64,000 nucleotides of DNA from Halobacterium zhouii (GCF_021249405.1 NZ_CP089593.1:1860001-1924000), one strand, 5' to 3'. Positions 35,037-43,502 are shown, counted from the first letter of the stretch. Translations and numbers: made by a program. The notes: generated by a model from the letters alone, not told the origin.

Positions 35037-35300
35037 TCAGTTCACGTCCCGACGGCCGAAGTACCACTGGCTCGCACCGACCAGCGCGAGCGTCGCGACC
35101 GAGAGAATCGCGGCGGCCGCGACGTCGTACGTGCCGTCCACGAGGATGGCGGTCGGGTCGAAGTATCGCATCGGCGCGACGGCGCCGACCCACGAGTAGT
35201 CGGTGCCCGTGACGATCGATTCGAGGAGGAACAATCCGAACACGGTCGCCATCGCGGCGCGCTGGGCGACGCTCGCGCGGTCGGCGACGACGCTGAACAC
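35037..35300 (-). pseudogene. Remnant of an ABC-2 type permease (C-terminal part only)
   Basis: The translation VVADRASVAQRAAMATVFGL then ESIVTGTDYSWVGAVAPMRY and DPTAILVDGTYDVAAAAILS ends ALVGASQWYFGRRDVN. This is the typical last 85 residues of ABC-2 (NosY/Nat-like) permeases, including the closing FxRRDV. The rest of the gene (about 180 residues, five membrane segments) is absent. The region before it, 35301-35383, is the promoter zone of the next gene on the opposite strand. No ATPase gene is adjacent. I read it as a decayed gene end. Confidence 0.65.
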
Positions 35301-35383
35301 GAAGACGAACGGATGAGTATTCTCCCCGGGTCGTCGCGATAGCTCCGCGGGGCTTAACCACCGCGACGGCCAACGAGGAGGTA

Positions 35384-35941
35384 ATGACCGAACCGCGCGT
35401 CCCGGGCACCGAGAGCGACGACGAGTGGGTCGACCTGCCGTGTGGCGAGCGCGCCCACGTCAAGAACTTCGACCTGGGGATGCGCGAGTACGCCTGTTCG
35501 TGTGGCGACTCGCACGCCGTCGTGATGGACATGCATCCGCCCGCGCGATTCTTCCCCGAGTCCATCGTCGACGTGCTCAAGCAAGCCATCACGCCCGCGG
35601 ACGACGACGAGTTCGAGGAGTTCGGCACCCCTCACCTGATGGGCGCGGTGATGGAACAACTCCCCGAGGATGTCGTCGCCGTGGACCAAAGCGAGAACGG
35701 CTCTGTTGGGTACGCGTTGCTCTGGGTGGCGGACATGGACTCCCGAGAACTGCACGAGGTGGTCGTCGAACTGATGGTTGAGTTGATGGACCACGCCGTG
35801 AGTCACGCCGAGCGCGAGTCCTCGAAGAGCGACTTCGAGGAGCAGATGCTGGACTTCGACGTCACCGAGTTCGTCGAGGAGTACCGCACGGCCCGCGAGT
35901 GGGAGGACGAACACGGGCCGCGGGACAGCGAAGCGCGCTGA
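35384..35941 (+). CDS. DUF5815-like haloarchaeal protein with Cys/His site
   Basis: 185 residues (MTEPRVPGTESDDEWVDLPC). Cys and His residues cluster in VDLPCGERAHVKNFDLGMRE, YACSCGDSHAVVMDMH, which suggests a metal site. The rest is acidic and helical (HEVVVELMVELMDHAVSHAE). A gaggaggt sequence lies immediately before the ATG, too close for good SD use. A ggcttaacc element about 31 bp upstream fits a promoter. The biochemical role is unknown. Confidence 0.7.
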   Translation: MTEPRVPGTESDDEWVDLPCGERAHVKNFDLGMREYACSCGDSHAVVMDMHPPARFFPESIVDVLKQAITPADDDEFEEFGTPHLMGAVMEQLPEDVVAVDQSENGSVGYALLWVADMDSRELHEVVVELMVELMDHAVSHAERESSKSDFEEQMLDFDVTEFVEEYRTAREWEDEHGPRDSEAR

Positions 35942-35952
35942 TCGCCGCTGAC

Positions 35953-36000
35953 GGTTCTGTGATTACTGTTCGGCGAGGTTCTGCGACTACTGCTCGACCG
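35953..36000. repeat. 24-bp tandem duplication spanning a stop codon
   Basis: Unit 1 (35953-35976) and unit 2 (35977-36000) share ggttctg, then gaytactg and tcg with a few mismatches. Unit 2 contains the last codons and TAG of the DUF4112 gene (reverse strand, Glu-Gln-stop). Unit 1 repeats Glu-Gln-stop, ending TAA, just downstream. Confidence 0.6.
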
Positions 36001-36421
36001 GAATCTCGACCGGTTCCTCCTCGGGTTCGGACTCCGTGAGGTTGGTGAGCGCGAGTTCGACGTTGCGCTTGTTCGCCTTCCACCCGGCGTCCGCGATGTC
36101 GCCGACGTAGGGGATGGCGCCGACGCCGGTGTCCACGGCGACGTTCGCGAGCATCATCAGGAGCGTGTCGTAGGTGACGCCGAGGCGCGCGGACTCCGCG
36201 ACGATGTACAGCGAGATTGTCGCGGAGACGACGTCGCCGCCGACCGGGACGACGCTGATGATGGGGTCGAGACCGATCTTGTAGTTCGTGCCGGGGATGG
36301 TGATGGACTCGTCGAGCGCCCACGCAACGGTCTTCATCCGCCGGACTGCCGCGCGGTCGACCGAGTCGGGCAGTTCCTCGAGGTCGAACTCCTCTGTGAG
36401 GTCGGCGTCGGACTCTGTCAT
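35987..36421 (-). CDS. DUF4112-family protein
   Basis: 144 residues from the ATG at 36421 (MTESDADLTEEFDLEELPDS). The DUF4112 core is AWALDESITIPGTNYKIGLD, then PIISVVPVGGDVVSATISLY and GAIPYVGDIADAGWKANKRN, with two hydrophobic membrane-associated stretches. The C-terminus is acidic (EPEEEPVEIPVEQ). The function is unknown. A 24-bp duplication repeats its last codons beyond the stop. It converges with the DUF5815-like gene. Confidence 0.82.
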   Translation of the reverse strand: MTESDADLTEEFDLEELPDSVDRAAVRRMKTVAWALDESITIPGTNYKIGLDPIISVVPVGGDVVSATISLYIVAESARLGVTYDTLLMMLANVAVDTGVGAIPYVGDIADAGWKANKRNVELALTNLTESEPEEEPVEIPVEQ

Positions 36422-36531
36422 GCACTCGCGTAGAGGGCGGGAGTACTGAAAAGTGCGCTGGCGAGAGTCTGAACGGCTGTTGGTAAGGAGATCCACGTGA
36501 GGCGTACCACCCGTAGCCGGGAACCCCGTGG

Positions 36532-36972
36532 TCAGTCGGGCGCGTACGTGTTGTAGGTGTAGACGAACGTCCCCCACGACCCGCCGAGGACGTTGCTGCC
36601 GACGCCGACCAGCGAGAGCATCGTTCCGGCCATCGGGAACGCGAACTGGACGAGGAGGCCACAGAGACCGAGCGCGGCGCCGAGCGTTCCGAGGGCGAAA
36701 CTCCGGGACGCGCGCTCGAAGGTGTACTTCGCGTGCCAGTGATAGGTGTAGCTGCCGCCGAGGTAGAACAGCGCGAGGACGAACGCGTACATCGACCGCA
36801 GCCACGCTCCATCCCCGGTGAGTCCAGCGACGTCACCCGCAAATGCGCCGAGGAGGGCGGCGAGCGCGGCGACGAGGAGGTACGCGAGGGCCACGCCGAG
36901 GTTCAGCGCGCTCGGGCGGGTGGCGGGGTCCGACAGCGCCCGGCGGTATCGGTGCAGGAGCCGTGTATTCAC
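36532..36972 (-). CDS. Four-TM haloarchaeal membrane protein
   Basis: 146 residues (MNTRLLHRYRRALSDPATRP) with four hydrophobic segments. Between segments 2 and 3 there is a cytoplasmic-like YTYHWHAKYTFERASRS. The last stretch is VGVGSNVLGGSWGTFVYTYN. The size and layout recall GtrA-like proteins, but I cannot place their motifs with confidence. It is 110 bp upstream of the DUF4112 gene and shares its orientation. Confidence 0.65.
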   Translation of the reverse strand: MNTRLLHRYRRALSDPATRPSALNLGVALAYLLVAALAALLGAFAGDVAGLTGDGAWLRSMYAFVLALFYLGGSYTYHWHAKYTFERASRSFALGTLGAALGLCGLLVQFAFPMAGTMLSLVGVGSNVLGGSWGTFVYTYNTYAPD

Positions 36973-37004
36973 GACGCCGTCGAGGAACGCGCGACGTGTA
37001 GGCT

Positions 37005-37072
37005 TTCGGGTTCGGCGGGTGTTCGTGTCCGGCGGATGTTCGGGTTCAGTAGACGTTCAGGTCCGGCGGATT
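37005..37072. repeat. Four degenerate 17-bp tandem repeats
   Basis: Units at 37005-37021, 37022-37038, 37039-37055 and 37056-37072 follow the pattern ttcgggtccggcggatg with several mismatches. The array begins 7 bp beyond the stop of the kinase gene (reverse strand) and fills most of the space before the four-TM gene. Confidence 0.65.
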
Positions 37073-37079
37073 CGGCCAC

Positions 37080-37607
37080 TCAATCGGCATCCGCAATCGT
37101 GGCCGCGAACCCCTCCGGGGAACCCCGGTCGTAGCGCGCGAGAATGCGGTCAACGCACGCCGCCGGCGGGTGTTCGGCGGTGTCGAGTTCGACGTCGTAG
37201 GTCCGCCCGCGGTGGTAGCCCTCGAACTGCTCGCTCGCGAACCCCCGGCGTTCGGGCGGTCGCTCGGCCTCGCGTCGCTCGAGTTCGGAGAGCGCACACC
37301 GAAGACCGACGAGCCAGACCTCGTGGTCGGCAAGCAGGTCGGCGTCGAGGTCGGGCCGGAGGTGGTCGGCGACGACGGGAAGTTCCCGGGCGCTCTCGGC
37401 AACCGAGCGGTGGTAGGCGCGCTCCATGCGCTCGAACTCGTCGGGGTCGAACCCGGCCGTGTCGGGGAGCGCGTCAATGAACGCGTCCAGTTCGAGGTGG
37501 AGTGTGGGTTCGCCGCGCTCGCTGAGTCGCCGTTGCAGCAGGGCCGCGGTGGTGGTCTTCCCGGACGCCGGCGGGCCGGAGAGGACGAAGACGGTGTGAT
37601 GGGGCAT
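37080..37607 (-). CDS. P-loop small-molecule kinase (chloramphenicol phosphotransferase-like)
   Basis: 175 residues from the ATG at 37607 (MPHHTVFVLSGPPASGKTTT); ATG 37634 adds nine residues. The Walker A motif is SGPPASGKTT near residue 9, and the middle reads HLELDAFIDALPDTAGFDPD with the acidic pair of nucleoside or antibiotic kinases. VWLVGLRCALSELERREAER is the lid region seen in Cpt-like kinases, and RGFASEQFEGYH follows. The substrate is unknown. It is divergent from carB. Confidence 0.75.
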   Translation of the reverse strand: MPHHTVFVLSGPPASGKTTTAALLQRRLSERGEPTLHLELDAFIDALPDTAGFDPDEFERMERAYHRSVAESARELPVVADHLRPDLDADLLADHEVWLVGLRCALSELERREAERPPERRGFASEQFEGYHRGRTYDVELDTAEHPPAACVDRILARYDRGSPEGFAATIADAD

Positions 37608-37710
37608 CGTTCGCGTGTCTCGCGCACTCGACATGACTGTTCCTCTGCCCCGCCCCGGATGAGTTGCGTATTTCGTAATTCAGTTCCGAACTCCGTACGA
37701 GTTCGCCGGA

Positions 37711-37717
37711 CTTATTA
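37711..37717 (+). promoter_or_regulatory. TATA-like element of carB
   Basis: cttatta is centred about 30 bp before the ATG at 37745, predicting a nearly leaderless mRNA. A closer out-of-frame ATG at 37720 is probably not transcribed. Confidence 0.55.
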
Positions 37718-37744
37718 CGATGAGCGCACTCCACACGGACAGCA

Positions 37745-40700
37745 ATGAGCGAGCACGACCGTACGGTTCTTCTCGTCGGAAGCGGCCCCATCCAGATCGG
37801 ACAGGCGGCGGAGTTCGACTACTCTGGCGCGCAGGCCTGCCGAGCGCTCCAGGAAGAAGGCGTGCGCGTCGTGCTCGTGAACTCGAACCCCGCGACCATC
37901 ATGACCGACCCCGAGATGGCCGACGCCGTCTACATCGAACCCATCACGACGGAGGCCATCGCGGAGGTCGTCCGGAAGGAGAACCCCGACGGCGTCATCG
38001 CGGGCCTCGGCGGCCAGACGGGACTGAACGTCACCGCGGAGTTGGCCGAGCAGGGCGTCCTCGACGAACACGACGTCGACATCATGGGGACGCCACTGGA
38101 CACGATTTACGCGACCGAGGACCGCGACTTGTTCCGCCAGCGCATGGAGGAACTGGGGCAACCGGTGGCGCGCTCGCGGACCATCGCGCTCGACGACGAC
38201 GAATCGCTCACGGACGTCGACGCGGACGCGCTGGAGGGGCGCGTCGAGCAGGCGGTCGAGGACGTCGGCGGCCTCCCGGTCATCTCGCGAACGACGTACA
38301 CGCTCGGCGGGAGCGGGAGCGGCGTCGTCCACGAGATGGAGGAGCTCAAAGAGCGCGTGCGGAAGGGCCTCCGCCTCTCGCGGAACGGCGAGGTGCTCGT
38401 CACGGAGTCCATCGCCGGCTGGGTGGAACTCGAGTACGAGGTGATGCGGGACGCCGGCGGGACCTGTCTCATCGTCTGCAACATGGAGAACATCGACCCG
38501 ATGGGCATCCACACCGGCGAGTCGACGGTCGTCACGCCCTCCCAGGTCATCCCGGACGACGGCCACCAGGAGATGCGCGACGCCGCCCTCGAGGTCATCA
38601 GCGACCTCGGCATCGAGGGCGGATGTAACATCCAGTTCGCGTGGCGCGACGACGGCACGCCCGGCGGCGAGTACCGCGTGGTCGAGGTGAATCCACGCGT
38701 CTCCCGCTCCTCCGCGCTCGCGTCGAAGGCGACCGGCTACCCCATCGCTCGCGTCACCGCGAAGGTCGCGCTCGGCAAGCGCCTCCACGAGATCACAAAC
38801 GAGATCACGGGCGAGACGACGGCGGCCTTCGAACCCGCCATCGACTACGTCGTCACGAAGGTGCCCCGCTGGCCGAACGAGAAGTTCCCGGAGACGGAGT
38901 TCGACCTCGGCACCGCGATGAAAAGTACAGGAGAAGCGATGGCCATCGGGCGCACCTTCGAGGAGAGTCTGCTGAAGGCGCTTCGCTCCTCGGAGTACGA
39001 CCCGAGCGTGGAGTGGGACGAGGTGGGCGACGACGAACTCGACGCCGACTACCTGGAGACGCCGACGCCCGACCGCCCGTACGCGCTGTTCGAGGCGTTC
39101 GAGCGCGGCTACACCGTAGACGAAGTAGAGGCCCTGACGGGCATCAAGGAGTGGTACCTCGAGCGCTTCCAGAACGTCGCCGACGCCGCCGTCGCCGCGA
39201 GCGAGGGCGACTTCGAGACGGCCGCCGAGACCGGATTCACGAACGCGGAGGTGGCGAGGATGACGGACGGCGGTATCGAGGCGGTAGAGGACGCCGCGCC
39301 CGACCGGACGTTCAAGCAAGTGGACACCTGCGCGGGCGAGTTCGCGGCGTCCACACCGTACTACTACTCTGCCCGCGACGCCGGCGCCCGGCGCGACGAA
39401 GTGCAGGCAGACCGGGACGCCGACAGCGTCGTCATCGTCGGCGGCGGCCCCATCCGCATCGGGCAGGGCGTGGAGTTCGACTACTGCACGGTCCACGCGG
39501 TGCGCGCGCTCAGAAGCCAGGGAATCGACGCGCACGTCGTGAACAACAACCCCGAGACGGTGTCGACGGACTACGACACCAGCGACGGCCTGTTCTTCGA
39601 ACCGGTCACCGCCGAGGAGGTTGCCGACGTCGTCGAGGCGACGAACGCGGACGGCGTGATGGTGCAGTTCGGCGGGCAGACGAGCGTCGACGTCGGCGAA
39701 CCGCTGGAGGCCGAACTGGAGCGCCGCGACCTCGACTGCGAGGTCATGGGGACGAGCGTGGACGCGATGGACCTCGCGGAGGACCGCGACCGGTTCAACC
39801 GCCTGATGGACGACCTAGGGATCAGCCAGCCGTCCGGTGGCTCCGCGACGAGCGAGGACGAGGCGCTAGAACTCGCCCACGACATCGGCTACCCGGTGCT
39901 CGTGCGCCCCTCCTACGTGCTCGGCGGGCGCGCGATGGACGTCGTGCACGACGACGAGGAACTCCGGGAGTACGTCGCGGAGGCGGTGCGAGTCAGCCCC
40001 GAGAAGCCGATTCTCGTCGACGAGTTCCTGGACGGCGCCGTCGAGCTGGACGTGGACGCCGTGAGCGACGGCGAGGACGTCCTGCTCGGCGGCGTGATGG
40101 AACACGTCGAGAGCGCAGGCGTCCACTCCGGGGACTCGGCGTGCGTGATTCCGCCGCGTTCCCTGGACGACGAGACGATGGCGCGGGTGCGCGAGGTCAC
40201 GGAGGACATCGCGCGGGCGCTGGACACCGTCGGCCTGCTGAACGTGCAGCTAGCCGTAAAAGATGGCGAGGTGTACGTCCTCGAAGCGAACCCGCGCTCC
40301 TCGCGCACGGTTCCGTTCGTCTCGAAGGCGACGGGCGTCCCCATCGCGAAACTGGCGGCGCGGGTGATGGCGGGCGAGTCGCTCTCAGACCTCGATGCGA
40401 ACGAGAGCGTCCCCGAGCAGTACAGCGTGAAGGAGGTCGTCCTGCCGTTCGACCGCCTGCCCGACTCGGACCCGCGTCTCGGCCCGGAGATGAAGTCCAC
40501 GGGCGAGGTGATGGGGACCGCGGACACGTTCGGGAAGGCCTACGAGAAGGCCCAGTCAGCGGCGGCCAACGACCTCCCCGAGAGCGGGACGGCGGTCGTG
40601 GACCTCGACGGTGTGACGGACGACGGGGATGGCTTCGCCGAGCACTACGACGTCGAGGCGTTCGAGGACGTGCCCGCGGCGATTCGCGCGGGCGACGTGG

Positions 40701-40885
40701 ACCTCGTGGTGAGCGACGACCTGGACGCGCTCCAGACCGCGGTCGAGGAGGAGGTGTCCTACCTCTCGACGGCGGCGGGCGCGAGCGCCGCGCTGGACGC
40801 GCTCGCTCGCCGAGCGGACTCGCTGTCGGTTCACCCGGTGAGCGAGCGCCCGGTTCGAAACGACGACTGGGGCGGAAGCGAGTAA
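37745..40885 (+). CDS. carB: Carbamoyl-phosphate synthase, large subunit
   Basis: 1046 residues (MSEHDRTVLLVGSGPIQIGQ). Two homologous synthetase halves are present: the first opens SGPIQIGQAAEFDYSGAQAC and has GGSGSGVVHEMEELKERVR and VEVNPRVSRSSALASKATGY. The second opens GGGPIRIGQGVEFDYCTVHA and has VLEANPRSSRTVPFVSKATG. The C-terminal segment from about residue 925 is where the MGS-like allosteric domain should lie; it is present but shortened and poorly conserved. The enzyme makes carbamoyl phosphate for pyrimidines and arginine. carA is 1 kb downstream on the opposite strand rather than in an operon. Confidence 0.97.
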   Translation: MSEHDRTVLLVGSGPIQIGQAAEFDYSGAQACRALQEEGVRVVLVNSNPATIMTDPEMADAVYIEPITTEAIAEVVRKENPDGVIAGLGGQTGLNVTAELAEQGVLDEHDVDIMGTPLDTIYATEDRDLFRQRMEELGQPVARSRTIALDDDESLTDVDADALEGRVEQAVEDVGGLPVISRTTYTLGGSGSGVVHEMEELKERVRKGLRLSRNGEVLVTESIAGWVELEYEVMRDAGGTCLIVCNMENIDPMGIHTGESTVVTPSQVIPDDGHQEMRDAALEVISDLGIEGGCNIQFAWRDDGTPGGEYRVVEVNPRVSRSSALASKATGYPIARVTAKVALGKRLHEITNEITGETTAAFEPAIDYVVTKVPRWPNEKFPETEFDLGTAMKSTGEAMAIGRTFEESLLKALRSSEYDPSVEWDEVGDDELDADYLETPTPDRPYALFEAFERGYTVDEVEALTGIKEWYLERFQNVADAAVAASEGDFETAAETGFTNAEVARMTDGGIEAVEDAAPDRTFKQVDTCAGEFAASTPYYYSARDAGARRDEVQADRDADSVVIVGGGPIRIGQGVEFDYCTVHAVRALRSQGIDAHVVNNNPETVSTDYDTSDGLFFEPVTAEEVADVVEATNADGVMVQFGGQTSVDVGEPLEAELERRDLDCEVMGTSVDAMDLAEDRDRFNRLMDDLGISQPSGGSATSEDEALELAHDIGYPVLVRPSYVLGGRAMDVVHDDEELREYVAEAVRVSPEKPILVDEFLDGAVELDVDAVSDGEDVLLGGVMEHVESAGVHSGDSACVIPPRSLDDETMARVREVTEDIARALDTVGLLNVQLAVKDGEVYVLEANPRSSRTVPFVSKATGVPIAKLAARVMAGESLSDLDANESVPEQYSVKEVVLPFDRLPDSDPRLGPEMKSTGEVMGTADTFGKAYEKAQSAAANDLPESGTAVVDLDGVTDDGDGFAEHYDVEAFEDVPAAIRAGDVDLVVSDDLDALQTAVEEEVSYLSTAAGASAALDALARRADSLSVHPVSERPVRNDDWGGSE

Positions 40886-40886
40886 G

Positions 40887-41261
40887 CTACGTGAGCGCGT
40901 CGGCCACCCACATCACGACGCCGGCGACGATGAGGAGAATGCCGATGGTCGACGTGATCGGTTCGGGGAAGAGGAACAGGATGACGCCGCCGACGAGGAG
41001 CAGCGATATCCCGCCCTCGTCCAGCCAGCTATCGTCCTCCCGTTCGGCCGCCGGACCGCGTTCGGCGTACGCTTCGTCGCCGTACTCTTCGTCGTCGTAC
41101 ACGTCGTCTTCGTCACGGTACACCGGCGGCCACCCGACACCCCAGCCCCAGCCGGCGCCCAGTCCGTACGGGAACGACGAGTCGTCGTACGCGTTGTCCG
41201 GGTCGTCGTCGTACGCGTCGTCGCGATACGCCTCGTCCGTGCGGCTATCGTCCCCACGCAT
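40887..41261 (-). CDS. Acidic Tyr/Asp-rich protein with C-terminal membrane hairpin
   Basis: 124 residues from the ATG at 41261 (MRGDDSRTDEAYRDDAYDDD). The first 80 residues are low-complexity (Asp, Tyr, Glu, with GLGAGWGWGVGWPPVY in the middle). The last 40 form two membrane segments (GGISLLLVGGVILFLFPEPI and TIGILLIVAGVVMWVADALT). It resembles small haloarchaeal membrane-anchored acidic proteins. Its stop lies 2 bp from the carB stop, convergently. The 189 bp upstream holds no supported gene. Confidence 0.65.
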   Translation of the reverse strand: MRGDDSRTDEAYRDDAYDDDPDNAYDDSSFPYGLGAGWGWGVGWPPVYRDEDDVYDDEEYGDEAYAERGPAAEREDDSWLDEGGISLLLVGGVILFLFPEPITSTIGILLIVAGVVMWVADALT

Positions 41262-41450
41262 ACGTCTCGATACTGTCGCTACACAACTATGCCTTCGGGC
41301 CAGTTGGTTCCCCGCCACCGGCGGTAAAGAGTGGCTACTCGGTGGTATCGAGTGTGTAGTTAACTGGGGAGGAGCCGTTTCGTAGTGACGCCCCACCTGG
41401 CATTCGGCGTGGCGCACGCGCGCCACCCACCCCAATTTCCGGCGCGACGG

Positions 41451-41723
41451 TTACCCGGCGATCAGCATCACGGCAGCGCCGGCGACGACCAGCGCAGCGA
41501 GCGCGTACCACGGTTCCTTCGTGACGGTTCGCCCCGCGACGCTCCCGTCGTACGCCCGCAGTCCGAGCGCGCCCGCGACGAAGAAGACGGCGAGTGAGAC
41601 GCCGACGGCGGTGTAGCCGATGGTCCGGAGGTACGCGGCGAACGCGCCGACGACACTGCCGAGGACGGCGGCGTGCCACTCGGTGAACGTGAGCGAGTTG
41701 CCGGAGCCGACGGTGTTGGACAT
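41451..41723 (-). CDS. Small three-TM haloarchaeal membrane protein
   Basis: 90 residues (MSNTVGSGNSLTFTEWHAAV) with three hydrophobic segments: GSVVGAFAAYLRTIGYTAVG, VSLAVFFVAGALGLRAYDGS and the C-terminal WYALAALVVAGAAVMLIAG. I recognise no family. It stands alone between the gene at 40887-41261 and carA, on the same strand as both. A cttatatgc-like element (reverse strand, near 41747-41755) fits a promoter. Confidence 0.6.
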   Translation of the reverse strand: MSNTVGSGNSLTFTEWHAAVLGSVVGAFAAYLRTIGYTAVGVSLAVFFVAGALGLRAYDGSVAGRTVTKEPWYALAALVVAGAAVMLIAG

Positions 41724-41887
41724 TGTGTTCGCAGACCCACGGAGTGCATATAAGTGATTTGGTCGTCGGGGGAACAGGTTGTGTCAGAGCGTGAGACGAC
41801 GGAGCATAGCGTTAGCCAGTGATGCCGGAATGCGACTTCAATCAGTAACAAGAACGCAGCGGCAGTTTACAGCACCGGCCCGCGCTG

Positions 41888-42970
41888 TCAGTCCGCGGCG
41901 AGGGGTACGCGACCCGATTCGGCCATCGCGAGCACGTCGTCGAAAAAGTCGAGCGTATCGTGGGGACCAGGGTTGGCCTCGGGGTGGTACTGGCGGGTGA
42001 GCACGTCGAGTTCCGCGGAGTCCAGGGCCTCCGGCGTGTCGTCGTTGACGTTTATCTGTGTTACCTCGAGGTCGCCGGGGTCGGCGACCGTGTAGCCGTG
42101 GTTCTGCGTAGTCATGACGACGCGCCCGCTCTCGTGGTCGAGCACCGGCTGGTTGACGCCGCGGTGGCCGAACTCCATCTTCTCGGTGGTGCCGCCGAGC
42201 GCGCGGGCGACGACCTGCTGTCCGAGGCAGATGCCGGCGAGCGGGATATCGCCGACGAACTCCGAGACGACGCGCTGGGCGGCCTCGAAGTTCGCGGGGT
42301 CGCCGGGGCCGTTGGAGACAAATAGCACGTCGGGGTCGAGTTCGGCGACCGCTTCGGGTGTGGCGTCGTGTGGGAGCACGGTGACCGTCGCGCCGCGGTC
42401 GGTGAGTGAGTCGACGATGGAGCGCTTCGCGCCGCAGTCCAGGAGTGCGACGTGGGTGTCGGCGTTCGCACCGTCACCGGCGTCAGTGCCGTGGGTTTCG
42501 CGTTCGGCGACGCTGACGCGCTCGCCGATGTCCTCGATGTCGCTCATGTGCGGGCAGTCCGCTAGTTCGGCGCGGGCGGCCTCTGGCGTGGCGTCGGGGC
42601 CGGCGGCGATACCGACCTTCATTGCGCCCTGCTCGCGCACGCTGAGGACGACGTCCCGGGTGTCGAGGCCGTCGACGGCGGGAACGCCCTCCTCGCGCAG
42701 CCAGTCGGCGATGTCGTCGGTGAGTTCGCGCGCGACGACGGCGCTCGGGTGGACGCGGTCGGATTCGAAGCGCTCGGGGCGAACACCATAATTCCCGATG
42801 AGCGGGTAGGCGAACGTGAGCACCTGGGCCTCGTAGGACGGGTCGGTGAGGCTCTCTTCGTACCCCGTGTAGGCGGTGGTGAAGACGAGTTCGCCCTGCG
42901 CACGGCCGGGAGCGCGGGCGTTCGCTTCGACCACGTCGCCAGTTTCGAGCGCGAGGTAAGCGTCCGTCAT
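41888..42970 (-). CDS. carA: Carbamoyl-phosphate synthase, small (glutaminase) subunit
   Basis: 360 residues from the ATG at 42970 (MTDAYLALETGDVVEANARA). The class I glutamine amidotransferase nucleophile is in PLAGICLGQQVVARALGG. FVSNGPGDPANFE, FGHRGVNQPV and RQYHPEANPGPHDT complete the active site (His and Glu near 335). It feeds ammonia from glutamine to CarB. The start is 97 bp from the divergent Lrp regulator gene, with a TATA box and palindrome between. Confidence 0.97.
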   Translation of the reverse strand: MTDAYLALETGDVVEANARAPGRAQGELVFTTAYTGYEESLTDPSYEAQVLTFAYPLIGNYGVRPERFESDRVHPSAVVARELTDDIADWLREEGVPAVDGLDTRDVVLSVREQGAMKVGIAAGPDATPEAARAELADCPHMSDIEDIGERVSVAERETHGTDAGDGANADTHVALLDCGAKRSIVDSLTDRGATVTVLPHDATPEAVAELDPDVLFVSNGPGDPANFEAAQRVVSEFVGDIPLAGICLGQQVVARALGGTTEKMEFGHRGVNQPVLDHESGRVVMTTQNHGYTVADPGDLEVTQINVNDDTPEALDSAELDVLTRQYHPEANPGPHDTLDFFDDVLAMAESGRVPLAAD

Positions 42971-42996
42971 TACGAGAATCAAACGGATGACCGCAC

Positions 42997-43003
42997 TATA
43001 AAC
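42997..43003 (-). promoter_or_regulatory. TATA box of carA
   Basis: The reverse-strand gtttata is centred 30 bp before the carA ATG, consistent with leaderless transcription. Confidence 0.6.
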
Positions 43004-43009
43004 CTTGCT

Positions 43010-43020
43010 TTCGTAACGAA
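43010..43020. promoter_or_regulatory. Palindromic operator candidate between carA and the Lrp gene
   Basis: ttcgtaacgaa is a perfect 5-1-5 palindrome. It stands 7 bp upstream of the carA TATA box and 48 bp before the ATG of the Lrp gene. The next bases (gtttcgattttcg) hold similar half-sites. This is the expected location for an Lrp/AsnC autoregulatory or carA-controlling site; binding is inference. Confidence 0.5.
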
Positions 43021-43067
43021 GTTTCGATTTTCGCAATCCTTTTTGTGTCGGGGCGGCAGGTGAGGAC

Positions 43068-43481
43068 ATGGACGACATCGACCGGCGCATCCTCGACACG
43101 CTGCGGCGGGACGCGCGGACCGCGTACACGGAGATCGCCGACGACATCGGCGTCAGCGAGGGAACGGTGCGGAACCGCGTCGACAGCCTGATGGACGACG
43201 GCGTCATCGAGCGGTTCACCGTCGCCACCTCCACCGGGAACGTCAAGGCCATGATCGAGATCGGCGTCGCCATGGACGTCAACACCCACGAGATCGGCGA
43301 CCGGATGAAGGGGTGGAACGAGGTGGACTTCGTCTGGCAGGTGTCCGGTGAGGACGACATCGTGCTCGTCGTGGACGCCACGGACACCGGCGGTGTCAAC
43401 GAACTCGTGACGAAGGCCCGCGAGCAGGAGGAGGTCGTCTCCACCAAAACGCGTCTGATCCTCGACGAGAAACTCGGGTAG
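43068..43481 (+). CDS. Lrp/AsnC-family transcriptional regulator
   Basis: 137 residues (MDDIDRRILDTLRRDARTAY). The helix-turn-helix is AYTEIADDIGVSEGTVRNRV (residues 19-38), followed by the RAM/ligand domain with KAMIEIGVAMDVNTHEIGDR and VWQVSGEDDIVLVVDATDTG. Such proteins respond to amino acids. Its divergent position next to carA suggests control of carbamoyl-phosphate synthesis, with glutamine or arginine as possible effectors; this is inference. Confidence 0.92.
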   Translation: MDDIDRRILDTLRRDARTAYTEIADDIGVSEGTVRNRVDSLMDDGVIERFTVATSTGNVKAMIEIGVAMDVNTHEIGDRMKGWNEVDFVWQVSGEDDIVLVVDATDTGGVNELVTKAREQEEVVSTKTRLILDEKLG

Positions 43482-43502
43482 GGAACGCGGACGAGAAGCG
43501 TT

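Noticed and set aside
37715..39535. 606-residue reverse-strand frame opposite carB
   Set aside because: It is a shadow of the high-GC carB gene (Val/Asp/Arg-rich, no domain) and has no independent support.
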